Position numbers and translations under genes: made by a program. 64,000 bases of DNA. Source: Bradyrhizobium guangzhouense (GTDB taxonomy: Bacteria > Pseudomonadota > Alphaproteobacteria > Rhizobiales > Xanthobacteraceae). Position 1 is the first letter of the stretch. Every line of letters begins with the position of its first letter. The notes beneath the pieces are model-generated. The model made no database searches and had not been told where the DNA came from. It worked only from the letters and a program-made list of their open reading frames with translations. The stretch lies in the NCBI RefSeq assembly GCF_004114955.1, contig NZ_CP030053.1, positions 310,001 through 374,000 on the forward strand, given 5' to 3'. Positions 8,878 through 19,782 of this stretch are shown here, one piece after another.

Positions 8878-10635
8878 TTACAGCGGAAGTTCCGGCTCGC
8901 GCCGCGCATTGCGGCGGGCATTGGTCACGGCGGGCGAAGCGGTAGAGCGAACGAAGCTCCAGCGGATCGAGGGCGCATGGCGGGCATCCTGGCGGATCAC
9001 GATCTGGGCGGTGCGGCGGGGGCCGTCATTGCCGGCCAGGAACACGCTGTCCTCGAGATCGACCTTGTCGTCCAGGGCCTCGAAGGTCCAGACGTCGCGG
9101 TTCGGCAGCACCAGCATGACGCCGCGGGCATCAGACAGCCGGCTCGCCTTCACCGCGGGATGCAGATGGAAGCGCAGCGCGAAATCGGCGTCAGCGCCCT
9201 TGAGCCGGGCACCTTGCGGCGGCGACAGCGTGTCCTCGCCGTCGATCCGCGCGCCGTCATTGGCCACCATCAGCACGCGGCGATGGATCACGCCGAACTT
9301 GGCGAGATAGCCGTCATGCGAGGTCGTCAGCAGCGTGCCGCCCTCGACGATCTCGCGATAGCTCTCGACCTCATGAGGGCCGCTGATGATCGGCGCGCCG
9401 TGCAGCAGCCGCTTCATCGCCGACATCTCGACGAACTGGCAGGACGAGGTGTCGTGATAGGTCAGCGTCGAATGTGCCGCGGTGCCGCGCGCGAACGGCC
9501 GCCAATTGTCGCGGCCCGTGGTCGGCATGCCGCAATTGGTGACGATGCGGCTGATGCCGGAGGAGAGCTCGAACGACAGGCAGCCGGCATGCGCGTCGTG
9601 GCTGACGCCGGGCGGCGGCGGCGGCCCGGTGTCGATGATCACGGTGGTGGGGCCGGCATCGAGGCGCTGGAAGCCGGTATGCGGCATATTCGCCATCGGA
9701 GCGCCGTGGGCATCGTCATAGGCGAGCAGAGTGGCCAGCAGGTCGGATGACGTCGCACTCATGCCGTTGAACAGCGCGAAATTGCCGTCGCCGTGGCGGA
9801 AGAAGCGCAGCATCGGCATCATGCGGTCGATCGCATTGAGCAGCGCCGGCGGCGGCGCGATGTTGCGCGCGGCAAAGGTTTGCCGCAGCGGCAACAGGTC
9901 GATCAAGAGCTCGATCAGCGCACCTGGGTTGCGGGAGATGTGTCCGCCGTCAGGGAGAATCTGCCGCTGCAACTCGTCGGAGAGCTTTTTCGACGCGCTG
10001 CGGATATGACCAGCCTGATTGGCGAGGCAGAGCGTGGTGTAGCAGAGCGCGATCTGCACCTGAAGCTTCGGCACCCCGTCGGGGATGTTGACCATGGTGT
10101 AGCGCAGGAAGCGGATCTCGCGCGCGAGCGCGCGCAAATAGCGGCGATAGAATTTGTTGTCGGTGTCGTTGAGCACCAGTGGTGCCTGCGACAGCAGGGA
10201 GATTACGCGTCGTGCCAGCACGTCGGCCCGTCGGGCGACAGGGCGGCGTTTGTTGGCGGGATTGGTGATCCAGTCCTCGACCAGCGCGCGCGCATTCGCC
10301 CGGGTCAGCGCGGTATCGGCGGCACGCAGGTGCCGCAACCAGCCGAAGCCGAGCAGCGCGACCTCCCAATCCTCCGACGGCGGATCGAGATCGAAGATCG
10401 AGCGGCCATGGCAGTTGACGATCTTGCCGGCGAAGACGAAGCGGCCGGCATAGATCTCGGCGGCACGCGTCGCATCCGCGGTGCGCAAATCATGCGGCGC
10501 GATGATCAGCCGATCGGTCCGGCCGGGCCAGACCCGCGACAAGGCAACGGAACCGCCGCTCGCGCGCGCGAGCATGTTCCGCGCGAAGCGGTTCATGACC
10601 AGCGTCGAGATACGTCTGCGTTGAGCGACCGACAC
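8878..10635 (-). CDS. heparinase II/III family protein
   Basis: The frame encodes about 585 residues from a GTG at 10635 (VSVAQRRRISTLVMNRF), preceded by an AAGG-type site; an ATG at 10596 (MNRFARN) is the alternative. The N-terminal helical toroid contains WEVALLGFGWLRHLRAADT. The C-terminal beta-sandwich contains GCLSFELSSGISRIVTNCG, STLTYHDTSS and an RFHLHP motif typical of the heparinase II/III C-terminal domain. The family contains polysaccharide lyases acting on uronic-acid glycans. No signal peptide is evident, so its location and real substrate are uncertain. The gene lies between purH and rsmB, all on the minus strand. Confidence 0.85.
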   Translation of the reverse strand: MSVAQRRRISTLVMNRFARNMLARASGGSVALSRVWPGRTDRLIIAPHDLRTADATRAAEIYAGRFVFAGKIVNCHGRSIFDLDPPSEDWEVALLGFGWLRHLRAADTALTRANARALVEDWITNPANKRRPVARRADVLARRVISLLSQAPLVLNDTDNKFYRRYLRALAREIRFLRYTMVNIPDGVPKLQVQIALCYTTLCLANQAGHIRSASKKLSDELQRQILPDGGHISRNPGALIELLIDLLPLRQTFAARNIAPPPALLNAIDRMMPMLRFFRHGDGNFALFNGMSATSSDLLATLLAYDDAHGAPMANMPHTGFQRLDAGPTTVIIDTGPPPPPGVSHDAHAGCLSFELSSGISRIVTNCGMPTTGRDNWRPFARGTAAHSTLTYHDTSSCQFVEMSAMKRLLHGAPIISGPHEVESYREIVEGGTLLTTSHDGYLAKFGVIHRRVLMVANDGARIDGEDTLSPPQGARLKGADADFALRFHLHPAVKASRLSDARGVMLVLPNRDVWTFEALDDKVDLEDSVFLAGNDGPRRTAQIVIRQDARHAPSIRWSFVRSTASPAVTNARRNARREPELPL

Positions 10636-10753
10636 GCCTTGCCTTGAAGGGGGAGAGGATTCCGACGAATCCTTATTAATCCCAAAATCGGACGGCCGAC
10701 ACCACCTTGAAAGGCCCCGAATCAGGCTCGCGGTCGCAAAATCCGGTGCAAAA

Positions 10754-12100
10754 TCAGGATTTAACGAGTCGGGCGGCGAAAAATCCGTCGAGCCCGCCGA
10801 GCTTTGGGTCGGCATGCGGCAGATGGCTCGGCAGGGTCCGCAGATCGCCGTCGGCCGTGATGATCTCGCTGAGCCCGGAGACCTCGCTGGCCTCGATCGG
10901 CACACGGCGAAGCGAGGGCTCTGCGGCCAGCAGCGTGGCGACGGCGTGCTCGCCTTCCTCGGGTTCCAGCGAACAGGTGCAATAGACCAGCGTCCCGCCC
11001 GGCTTGAGCAGCGAGACGGATTTCTTCAGCAGTCGCTGCTGGAGAACGGTCATCGCGGCGACGTCGGATTCCTGCCGCAGCCATGCGACGTCAGGATGCC
11101 GGCGGATCGTTCCCGTTGACGTACAGGGCGCATCGATCAGGATTCCATCGAAGCCGTCCGCTGGCCCCGTCCATTCCACGGCGTCAGCAACGACAGTCTC
11201 GGCCTGAAGCGACAGGCGGTTCAGATTTTCGCGCAGGCGCGCCACCCGGGCGGGCGAGCGGTCGAGTGCGGTGACGCGCGCGCCTGCCAGCGCCAGCTGC
11301 GCGGTCTTGCCGCCGGGCGCGGCGCAGAGATCGGCGATGGACTTGCCCTTGATGTCGCCGAACAGCCGGACCGGCAGCGCCGCAGCGGCGTCCTGCACCC
11401 ACCATTGTCCCTCGGCGAAACCCGGCAGCATGGTCACCGAGCCGTGCAGCAGCGTGCGCACCGAGCCGGTCGGCAGCACCTCACCATGCAGACGGCTCGC
11501 CCATTGCGCGGCATCGGACTTCACCGTCAGATCGAGTGACGGTTCGTGGCCGAGCGCGAGCGCCATGTCCCGCGCGGTCGCCTCGCCGTAATGCGCGCTC
11601 CACCGCGCCAGCAGCCAGGGCGGCAGGTCCAGCGATTGCGATGCGACTTCCTCGACCAGCGCCTGGCCCTCGCGCGCGCAGCGGCGCAGCACGGCATTGA
11701 CGAGGCCGGCATAGCGCGCGGCGCGCCGGTCGGATTGCACCAGGCGTACCGAGAGATCGACCGCGGCGTGATCGGGCACGTCCATCCAGAGAATCTGGGC
11801 GGCGCCGATCAGCAGCGCGCTCTGCGCGCGCGGTGCGTCTGAGGGAATGCCCTTGTCGAGCAGGCGCGACAGCACATGGCCGAGCGTGCCGAGACGGCGC
11901 AAGATGGTTGCGACCAGGCGCCGCATCAGCGCGCGGTCGCGGTCAGCAAGTGTCTTCAGTCCGGGATGGGCGCCGGAGCCGTCGAGCTGGTCATCGAGGG
12001 TGCGGTGCTTGTGCAGGACGCCGTCGACGATGTCGGCAGCGATCCGCCGCGCCGCAAGACCGGGCACTTCGGACGGAGGGGCAAAACGTTGAGATGGCAT
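10754..12100 (-). CDS. rsmB: 16S rRNA (cytosine(967)-C(5))-methyltransferase RsmB-like
   Basis: This 448-residue protein starts MPSQRFAPPSEVPGLAARR at the ATG at 12100. An N-terminal NusB-like helical RNA-binding domain (about 1-145) precedes a Rossmann SAM-binding methyltransferase domain. Motif I is IADLCAAPGGKTAQLA, motif IV is DAPCTSTGTIRRHPD and motif VI is VYCTCSLEPEEGE. The cysteines in the last two are the release and nucleophile residues of RNA m5C methyltransferases. It should methylate a cytosine in 16S rRNA; assignment to C967 rests on the NusB fusion. Confidence 0.9.
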   Translation of the reverse strand: MPSQRFAPPSEVPGLAARRIAADIVDGVLHKHRTLDDQLDGSGAHPGLKTLADRDRALMRRLVATILRRLGTLGHVLSRLLDKGIPSDAPRAQSALLIGAAQILWMDVPDHAAVDLSVRLVQSDRRAARYAGLVNAVLRRCAREGQALVEEVASQSLDLPPWLLARWSAHYGEATARDMALALGHEPSLDLTVKSDAAQWASRLHGEVLPTGSVRTLLHGSVTMLPGFAEGQWWVQDAAAALPVRLFGDIKGKSIADLCAAPGGKTAQLALAGARVTALDRSPARVARLRENLNRLSLQAETVVADAVEWTGPADGFDGILIDAPCTSTGTIRRHPDVAWLRQESDVAAMTVLQQRLLKKSVSLLKPGGTLVYCTCSLEPEEGEHAVATLLAAEPSLRRVPIEASEVSGLSEIITADGDLRTLPSHLPHADPKLGGLDGFFAARLVKS

Positions 12101-12288
12101 GCAGACGTAAGGTTCTGAGCGAGCGGCAGTTCCGCCGATAGGGGCGCATGCCTTGAGAGAACCTTCTGTGGCATGCGAATATGCCAAATGTAAGAATGGT
12201 CCCTGGCGATTTCAGCCTTTGGCCGCCATTTCAGCAATGCGTTATTGAACGTCGCGCGCATGACGTTCCTGCGCTAGGACCCCGAACG

Positions 12289-12498
12289 ATGAACGACCCG
12301 TCTTCCGCCCCCCATCGTAAGCCCCTGCCACCGGCGGCGCAGCGCGCCCTGGCCGAAGCCGAGGCGCGCCGGCAAGCTGCCGCTGCGCATGCCAAGGACG
12401 ATGCGAAGGCGGCACCGAAGGAATTGCAGGGGCCGAAGGGACCTGAGCCCACCCGTTACGGCGATTGGGAGCGCAAGGGCATCGCCTCGGATTTCTGA
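12289..12498 (+). CDS. DUF1674 domain-containing protein (SDHAF4-like)
   Basis: This 69-residue protein runs from MNDPSSAPHRKPLPPAAQRA. The C-terminal PTRYGDWERKGIASDF is the diagnostic signature of DUF1674, the family that includes the mitochondrial succinate dehydrogenase assembly factor SDHAF4. The middle is a charged Ala-rich helix (AEAEARRQAAAAHAKDDA). By analogy it may help assemble flavinylated SdhA, but this has to be inferred. It is divergent from rsmB. Confidence 0.8.
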   Translation: MNDPSSAPHRKPLPPAAQRALAEAEARRQAAAAHAKDDAKAAPKELQGPKGPEPTRYGDWERKGIASDF

Positions 12499-12541
12499 GG
12501 CTCTCTTGCCGTCTGCGCCGACTCAGCCCTAGCGTGCGCGG

Positions 12542-13132
12542 ATGTCGCGCTTCGACCCCGGTCATCCATATCGCCCGTCTTACAGCGCCTCACCGTTCGG
12601 CCGCCGCTTCGCCGGGCTGGTGCCGTGGATGTTCGTCGTCGGGGTGGTGGTGGCGGTCGTGCTCACTTTCCGCCATGGGACGAAATGGCCGGTTCCGCAT
12701 CCGGCCAACGAGCGCTCACAGGATGCCGAGATCATCCTGCAACAGACGACCAGTCCCGATATTCGCCTGCCGATCGATGTCGTCCGCACCATCGATGGTG
12801 ACACTTTCGTAGCGCGCGTACGGCAGCGCGACGGGCGCGATCTCGTCGCGCGGGTCCGCCTGCGCGGCATCGATGCGCCCGAGATGAAGGCGTCCTGCCG
12901 GGACGAGCTGGACAAGGCCGAAGCGGCCACCGGCGCGCTGCGCAACCTGCTCGGCCAGGGCGGCGTCACGATCTACAATCTCGGCTCGGAAAAATATGGG
13001 CGCGTTCTTGCCGACGTCTCGACCAGGCGGACCGCCAATGTGTCGGCCGCGATGCTCGCGGGTGGCTATGCGCGCAGCTACAATGGCGGCCATCGCGACG
13101 GCTGGTGCAGGCGCGGCTGGCGCTTCTGGTGA
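12542..13132 (+). CDS. membrane-anchored thermonuclease (SNase-like) family protein
   Basis: This 196-residue protein has one N-terminal membrane helix (LVPWMFVVGVVVAVVLTF, about 27-44), leaving a periplasmic OB-fold SNase-like domain. Conserved motifs are VRTIDGDTFVARV (Asp ligands for calcium), RVRLRGIDAPEMK (catalytic Arg and Asp-Ala-Pro-Glu) and LGSEKYGRVLADV (catalytic Lys/Arg region). Such proteins are expected to be calcium-dependent nucleases. It ends in a Trp-rich tail (GWCRRGWRFW) and is followed by a strong terminator. Confidence 0.85.
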   Translation: MSRFDPGHPYRPSYSASPFGRRFAGLVPWMFVVGVVVAVVLTFRHGTKWPVPHPANERSQDAEIILQQTTSPDIRLPIDVVRTIDGDTFVARVRQRDGRDLVARVRLRGIDAPEMKASCRDELDKAEAATGALRNLLGQGGVTIYNLGSEKYGRVLADVSTRRTANVSAAMLAGGYARSYNGGHRDGWCRRGWRFW

Positions 13133-13133
13133 C

Positions 13134-13164
13134 AAAAAAGCCGCGTGTGACGGCGCGGCTTTTT
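13134..13164. terminator. bidirectional rho-independent terminator
   Basis: AAAAAA-GCCGCG, an 8-nt loop, then CGCGGC-TTTTT. The stem is 13140-13145 with 13154-13159, flanked by A and T tracts on both sides. It lies 1 bp after the SNase-like stop and about 25 bp from the convergent L,D-transpeptidase stop, so it can serve both strands. Confidence 0.9.
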
Positions 13165-13188
13165 CGATCTCTGCTTTGATCCCTTCGA

Positions 13189-13704
13189 TCAGCGCGTCAC
13201 GACCACCGTCGTTCCGACCGAGACGCGGCTGTAGAGGTCGGTGATGTCGTCGTTGAGCATGCGGATGCAGCCATAGGATACGAAGCCGCCGACCGAGCCC
13301 GGCACGTTGGTGCCGTGGATGGCGTATTCGCCGCCGGCCAGCGTCATCGCCGCGACGCCCATCGGGTTGCGCGGCGAGCCGCCCGGGATCACGTCGGGAA
13401 GCTGCGGCTTGTCGCGCTTCACTTCGGCGGGCGGCGACCAGGCCGGGTTGCGATACTTGCCGTCGATGCGGGTGGTGCCGGCCCACTGCTTGCCGGATTT
13501 GCCGACGCCGACCGGATATCGCACGGCGTGGCCGCTATCGAGGATGAGATAGAGCCGGCGCTCGTTGGTTTTGACCACGATGGTGCCGGGCGAATAGTTT
13601 TCGAGGTGGGCCCCCACCATTTCCGGCCGCGCCTCTGCCGCTGTCGACATCAAGACTCCGGTCCCGATGGTGGCGGCCAGCGCCAGCGCAATCTTCATCG
13701 ACAT
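13189..13704 (-). CDS. L,D-transpeptidase (YkuD family)
   Basis: This 171-residue protein starts MSMKIALALAATIGTGVLMS with a signal peptide cleaved near AEARP. A single YkuD catalytic domain follows, with YLILDSGHAVRYPVGVGK, the HGTN histidine motif and the active-site SYGCIRM (S-x-G-C-x-R) with the nucleophilic cysteine. Such periplasmic enzymes make 3-3 peptidoglycan cross-links or anchor outer-membrane proteins to peptidoglycan. The ATG two codons downstream (13698) is also possible. A terminator shared with the neighbouring SNase-like gene lies just past its stop. Confidence 0.9.
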   Translation of the reverse strand: MSMKIALALAATIGTGVLMSTAAEARPEMVGAHLENYSPGTIVVKTNERRLYLILDSGHAVRYPVGVGKSGKQWAGTTRIDGKYRNPAWSPPAEVKRDKPQLPDVIPGGSPRNPMGVAAMTLAGGEYAIHGTNVPGSVGGFVSYGCIRMLNDDITDLYSRVSVGTTVVVTR

Positions 13705-13982
13705 CGATTTTCCCCTAGCCCGAAAAGATCGTCCAAATTCACGCAAAACCGGCAATTGCCCGCCTGCCCAGACATTCTTAACCGCGCTTGTTAACCGGAC
13801 GGTTTCCACGCGCGGCCGCCAAGGGCGAGCCAGCAGGGGGAAGAAAGGAAATGTTCGAAATAAAGTAAATGACTTGAAAACAACACTCGGCGGGAAAGAT
13901 GCGGCCGCGACGGCGCGCGCTCTGACAAGCGCGTGAAGATGTGAACTGGGGGCTGTTTGCCAGGGTGGCCGCCGGAACAGCG

Positions 13983-14103
13983 ATCGCGTGTCCCGGACAA
14001 GCGGAGCGCAAATCCGGGACCCAGTTTCTTTACGTGGATGGGTGGGCCCCGGCTCTGCAGCGCACCGCCAAAAGAGGCGCTGCGCTGCGTCCGGGGCACG
14101 AGC
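13983..14103. repeat. imperfect palindromic intergenic repeats
   Basis: The 400-bp spacer 13705-14105 holds no convincing gene. Its right part has GTGTCCCGGAC...GTCCCGGA-type arms near 13988-14022. A second inverted repeat follows, GCCCCGGCTCTGCAGCGCA against CGCTGCGCTGCGTCCGGGGC (about 14047-14098). These resemble the dispersed RPE-type elements seen elsewhere in the window. They sit just downstream of acs and may end its transcript. Confidence 0.6.
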
Positions 14104-14105
14104 GC

Positions 14106-16052
<1,947 letters not shown>

Positions 16053-16453
16053 GCTTCCCTCCACATACGGCAAGCCGAGCACAGCTGACTGGCGAGCCGA
16101 CTTCATCGTTGCACGATTATGCGTCGGGCTAACCGGCCCCGACAAGCATCACAAGCTGGACCTTCGGTGAGCTTCCGGCCATGCGGGAGATCAAGCTGCA
16201 AAGGCCTGATGTCGCAAATCTGAAACAGGCCGAGGGCAGCCGCGTCTGGCTCTTTACCCAAATCGCCGGAAGGGGCGCGCGCAGGGCGCCCATGCGTCGT
16301 AGGAGGTATTTAGAAACCGCTTTTCACTGATTCGGGACTCGCAATGCGGTTCGGAACACCCTAAATGGCCAACCCGGGTCCAAAGAGACCTCAGGGAACA
16401 AAAATCAGAACAGCGGCATTGAACGGTAACAGACAGGGCCAAGGCATAAGACT
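16053..16453. other. intergenic region, no confident gene
   Basis: This 400-bp spacer between the divergent acs and topoisomerase IB genes should hold both promoters. A 49-codon frame from the ATG at 16181 to a TGA at 16330 is present, but nothing supports it as a gene. No hairpin or recognisable operator stands out. Confidence 0.4.
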
Positions 16454-17623
16454 ATGATGGATCAGCAGAATATCGGGACGATGCGGCCCGCCGCGGCCGA
16501 TCCTGCTGCCATTGCGCTGGCCAAAGCCCTCGGACAATGGCCGAAACCATCCGGTTCCCCCCGTCCCAGCCCCAAGAAAGTGTTCGATCAGGCGTCCCCG
16601 GCGACGGTCGAGGCCCTCGCCAAGGAGCTGGGCCTGCGGCTCGGCGACCAGAACGAGCTGACCATCCGCCGCATCCGCCGCGGCAAGGGCTATTCCTTCG
16701 TCCGCCCCAACGGCGCGCATATCCGCGATGCCCGCACCATCCGCCGCCTGCACGCCATGGCGGTGCCGCCGGCCTATCGCGAGGTGCGCTATTCGGCCGA
16801 CCCGAGCTCGCATCTCCAGGCCGTGGGCCGCGATGCCGCCGGCCGCCTGCAATATCGCTATCACGCCGATTGGGAGAAGGTCCGCGAGCACCGCAAGGCG
16901 CATCGCCTTGAAAAGCTCGTCGGCGCGCTGCCAAAGATCCGGCGCAAGGTCTCGGCGTTCCTGTCGGGCGACGAGCCGACGCGCGAATTTGCACTTTCGG
17001 CGGTGATCGAGCTGATCGCGCGCACTGCGATCCGTCCAGGCAACGAATCCTATGCCCGTCTCAACGGCACCCGCGGCGCCACCACGCTGCTGAAGTCCAA
17101 CGTCACGCTTGAAGACGACAGCTTCGTGCTGACCTTCAAGGCAAAGGGCGGCAAGGCGGTGCGCAAGGAATGCGACGCGGCCAAGCTGGTGCGCGCCATC
17201 GGAATTCTGCAGAGTGTCCCCGGCAAGCGCATGTTCCAATACCGCGATGCCTACGGCATCGTGCGGTCAGTCAGCACCACGCAGGTGAACGCGTTCCTGC
17301 GCGAGATCGCCGGCATCAAGATTTCGCTGAAGGATTTCCGCACGCTGATGGCATCCGCCGTCGTCGTGGAATCGCTGTCGCGGATCACGCCGGCGACCAG
17401 CCAGCGCGGCCGCAAGAAGCAGGTGCTGGATGCGATCCGCGCCGCGGCCGACAAGCTCTCCAACACCCCGGCGATCTGCCGAAAGAGCTACGTCCACGAC
17501 ACCATCGTCACCGCTTTCGAGGACGGTATCCTCGAGCGCTTCGCTGCGACGATGAAGGGTCAGCGCTCGCAGGCAAGGCGCGAGCAACTGCTGGCGCAGG
17601 TGGTGGCGACGGCGGCGGTGTAA
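16454..17623 (+). CDS. DNA topoisomerase IB (poxvirus type)
   Basis: This 389-residue protein starts MMDQQNIGTM (a second ATG follows at 16457). The N-terminal domain has IRRIRRGKGYSFVRPNG and VPPAYREVRYSADPSSHLQAV. The catalytic domain includes TAIRPGNESYARLNGTRGATTL, ISLKDFRTLMAS and the nucleophilic tyrosine at residue 346 in ICRKSYVH. This is the short bacterial relative of vaccinia topoisomerase, which relaxes supercoils by transient 3'-phosphotyrosyl linkage. The N-terminal ~40 residues are an extra disordered Pro/Ala-rich tail. Confidence 0.92.
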   Translation: MMDQQNIGTMRPAAADPAAIALAKALGQWPKPSGSPRPSPKKVFDQASPATVEALAKELGLRLGDQNELTIRRIRRGKGYSFVRPNGAHIRDARTIRRLHAMAVPPAYREVRYSADPSSHLQAVGRDAAGRLQYRYHADWEKVREHRKAHRLEKLVGALPKIRRKVSAFLSGDEPTREFALSAVIELIARTAIRPGNESYARLNGTRGATTLLKSNVTLEDDSFVLTFKAKGGKAVRKECDAAKLVRAIGILQSVPGKRMFQYRDAYGIVRSVSTTQVNAFLREIAGIKISLKDFRTLMASAVVVESLSRITPATSQRGRKKQVLDAIRAAADKLSNTPAICRKSYVHDTIVTAFEDGILERFAATMKGQRSQARREQLLAQVVATAAV

Positions 17624-17635
17624 CCCGCCACATCG

Positions 17636-18091
17636 CTACATGTTGTCCGAAATCCCCTTGTCCGGACCGGGATCGCAGCCCGCGGCGGCGTTCGTGAGCC
17701 GGCTTAGATAATGCGCCCAGCCCTTGGCGTGCGCGGCCATCTGCTCCTCGGTCGGCAGCCCGCTATGCGTCATGCGCAGCAATGTTCCGCCGTCGCGTTC
17801 GATCAGGTCGATCTCGATCAGGCTCGAACCGGGCGGCACTTCCTGGCCGCCCTCCCAGCCGAACGTGTAAGCCAGACGATGCACCGGCACGACTTCGCGG
17901 AAGGCGCCACGGGCGACGCTGGCGCGCGGGCCAATGCCCTTGAGTAGATAGAGCCCGCCAGGATGCGGCTCGGTGGTCGCATCCGATCCCATCCAGCTCA
18001 GGATTTTCTCGGGGTCGGTCAGATAGGCGAAGACGGTGGCGCGCGGGGCGGCGATCTGGGTCTCGCGACGCAATACGAACGGCTCGGTCAT
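17636..18091 (-). CDS. SRPBCC / AHSA1-type domain protein
   Basis: This 151-residue single-domain protein begins FVLRRETQIAAPRATVFAYL, the first strand and helix of the START-like fold. EKILSWMGSDATTEPHPGGLYLL follows, then VPVHRLAYTFGWEGG and TLLRMTHSGLPTEEQMAAHAKGW. This is the activator-of-Hsp90-homology-1-like branch of SRPBCC, which binds hydrophobic ligands in a deep pocket; the ligand here is unknown. Its stop faces that of the topoisomerase gene 12 bp away (convergent). Confidence 0.85.
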   Translation of the reverse strand: MTEPFVLRRETQIAAPRATVFAYLTDPEKILSWMGSDATTEPHPGGLYLLKGIGPRASVARGAFREVVPVHRLAYTFGWEGGQEVPPGSSLIEIDLIERDGGTLLRMTHSGLPTEEQMAAHAKGWAHYLSRLTNAAAGCDPGPDKGISDNM

Positions 18092-18191
18092 CAGCGATCA
18101 TCCCTAGGGTTCATGGGCAAATGGCGGCGTCAAAGCGGCTCGTCAAGGATTGCCCGTGACAAGGGTGGCCCTCCTTCGCCATCATCTGATC

Positions 18192-19283
18192 ATGCAACTC
18201 TCCCCGACCCTCGCCTGGCTTGTCGATGCCGCCTCGGACAGTGCCGGGGCCGATCGCCTGTTGGCGGAACTCGGGGCGCATCTGCTTGCCGATGGCGTGC
18301 CTCTTGCGGCGGGCGCCCTGACCTTGGAGGTGCCGCACCCGCTGATCGCGAAGCGGACATGGCTGTGGCGGGCGGACAACGGCCGCGTGATCGAAGCGCT
18401 CGGCTTTGCGCCGGGCGGCCTGGCGCCCGATTTGCCCGACGATGCCGGCCGCCGCTGGCTGCGCGGCATCGCTGATGGCGACGTGCACGAAGACGTTGTC
18501 GGGCGTGATGGGCCGCTGCTCGGCTGGATCGGGCCGCGTCCGTTCACGCCAGACGAGATCGAGCAACTGCGCCAGGCCGCGCGCTTTGCCGCGACGCCGC
18601 TCGCCGCGCTCGCTGCGCGCGCCACCTTGCGAGCGACGCTGGAGGCCTATCTCGGCAAGCGCAGCGCCGAGCGGGTGCTGGCGGCGCCCCTGCGGCGCGA
18701 TTTAGGTGAGACGATCCAGGCCGCGCTGCTCTATGCCGATCTGCGTGGCTTCACGAGCTTGTCGGAAACCAGCCCGCCGGCCGACATCATCGCCGCGCTC
18801 GATGCCTGGTTCGATCGCATCGCCGGTGCGGTCCACGCCTTCGGCGGCGAGGTGCTGAAATTCATCGGTGACGGCGTGCTGGCGATCTTTCCCGTGGTGG
18901 AGGCGTCGCCACGTCGTGCCTGCGAGGCCGCTCTGCGCGCTGCAGGCGCCGCCGAAGCCGGGATGGCGTATCTCAACGCCGAGCGGGGCGCGCAAGGTTT
19001 GCCGCCACTTGCGTTCGGGGCTGCCCTTCATCTCGGCGAGATGCTCTGGGGTAATATCGGCGCCGCCAACAGGCTCGACTTCACCGCGATCGGCCCCGCC
19101 GTCAATCTCGCCAGCCGGCTCGAAGGGTTATGCAAGCCTCTCGGCAGGACCGTGCTGGTCTCGGGCGCGCTCGCCGCAGAGACTGACATGCCCCTGGTCG
19201 CGCTCGGGCTGCACAAGCTGCGCGGCATTGCCTCGCCCTGCGAGGTGCTCGCGCTGCCGGAGAAGCATGCTCCGATACCGTAG
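18192..19283 (+). CDS. adenylate/guanylate cyclase domain-containing protein
   Basis: This 363-residue protein starts MQLSPTLAWLVDAASDSAGA. The N-terminal 165 residues form a GAF-like sensory region (LLADGVPLAAGALTLEVPHP, then LLGWIGPRPFTPDEIEQLRQ). The C-terminal class III cyclase domain has LLYADLRGFTSLSE with the first metal Asp, EVLKFIGDGVLAIFP with the second, and FTAIGPAVNLASRLEGL with the transition-state Asn and Arg. It should make cAMP. No membrane segment is seen. This is one of two class III cyclases in the window with unrelated N-termini. Confidence 0.88.
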   Translation: MQLSPTLAWLVDAASDSAGADRLLAELGAHLLADGVPLAAGALTLEVPHPLIAKRTWLWRADNGRVIEALGFAPGGLAPDLPDDAGRRWLRGIADGDVHEDVVGRDGPLLGWIGPRPFTPDEIEQLRQAARFAATPLAALAARATLRATLEAYLGKRSAERVLAAPLRRDLGETIQAALLYADLRGFTSLSETSPPADIIAALDAWFDRIAGAVHAFGGEVLKFIGDGVLAIFPVVEASPRRACEAALRAAGAAEAGMAYLNAERGAQGLPPLAFGAALHLGEMLWGNIGAANRLDFTAIGPAVNLASRLEGLCKPLGRTVLVSGALAAETDMPLVALGLHKLRGIASPCEVLALPEKHAPIP

Positions 19284-19362
19284 CCCGGATGGAGCGAAGC
19301 GTAATCCGGGTCTTACCCAAGCTCGAATTCCCCGGATTGCGCTCCGCTCCATCCGGGCTACG
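19279..19362. repeat. palindromic dispersed repeat
   Basis: CGTAGCCCGGATGGAGCGAAGC at the left pairs with GCTCCATCCGGGCTACG at the right; inner AATCCGGG/CCCGGATT also pair. The left arm overlaps the last codons of the cyclase gene. The element lies between convergent genes and probably acts as a terminator hairpin. It belongs to the REP/RPE style of element but to a different sequence family from the one at 7024. Confidence 0.8.
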
Positions 19363-19366
19363 GGAG

Positions 19367-19780
19367 CTACATCCCGCCCATCTTGCACACGAGCTTCCAC
19401 TCCTCCGCGGTCACCGGCTGCACCGACAGGCGCGAATATTTCACCAGCGCCATCTCGGCCAGCTTCTTGTCGGCCTTGATCGCCGCCATCGTCACCGGCG
19501 TCTTCAGCGGCTTGTCCGCCTTGATGTCGACGCAGACGAACTTTTCGGTCTTGTCGGTCGGATCCGGATAGGCCTCCTTGATGATCTCCGCGATGCCGAC
19601 GATCTCCTTGCCCTCGTTGGAATGGTAGAAGAACGCCTTGTCGCCTTTCTTCATGGCAACGAGATTCTGGCGCGCAGTAAAATTACGCACGCCGGTCCAG
19701 GCTTCGCCCTTGGCGCCTTTCGCAACCTGCTGATCCCAGGACCACACCGACGGTTCGGATTTCACCAGCCAGTACGCCAT
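19367..19780 (-). CDS. EVE domain-containing protein
   Basis: This 137-residue protein is a single EVE (PUA-like) domain: MAYWLVKSEPSVWSWDQQVA, then WTGVRNFTARQNLVAMKKGDKAFFYHS and KGAKGEAW. The fold binds modified bases; the human relative THYN1 recognises modified cytosine in DNA. The start is 2 bp after the gpsA stop, so it is the last gene of a tsaD-gpsA-EVE operon. A role in reading modified nucleic acid is inferred from the fold only. Confidence 0.88.
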   Translation of the reverse strand: MAYWLVKSEPSVWSWDQQVAKGAKGEAWTGVRNFTARQNLVAMKKGDKAFFYHSNEGKEIVGIAEIIKEAYPDPTDKTEKFVCVDIKADKPLKTPVTMAAIKADKKLAEMALVKYSRLSVQPVTAEEWKLVCKMGGM

Positions 19781-19782
19781 CT

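Noticed and set aside
16181..16330. 49-codon frame between acs and topoisomerase IB
   Set aside because: Arg-rich, no ribosome site, no recognisable motif.
16391..17239. Long minus-strand frame over the topoisomerase gene
   Set aside because: Low-complexity Arg/Gly/Ala composition and exact overlap with a strongly conserved gene; a GC-driven shadow frame.
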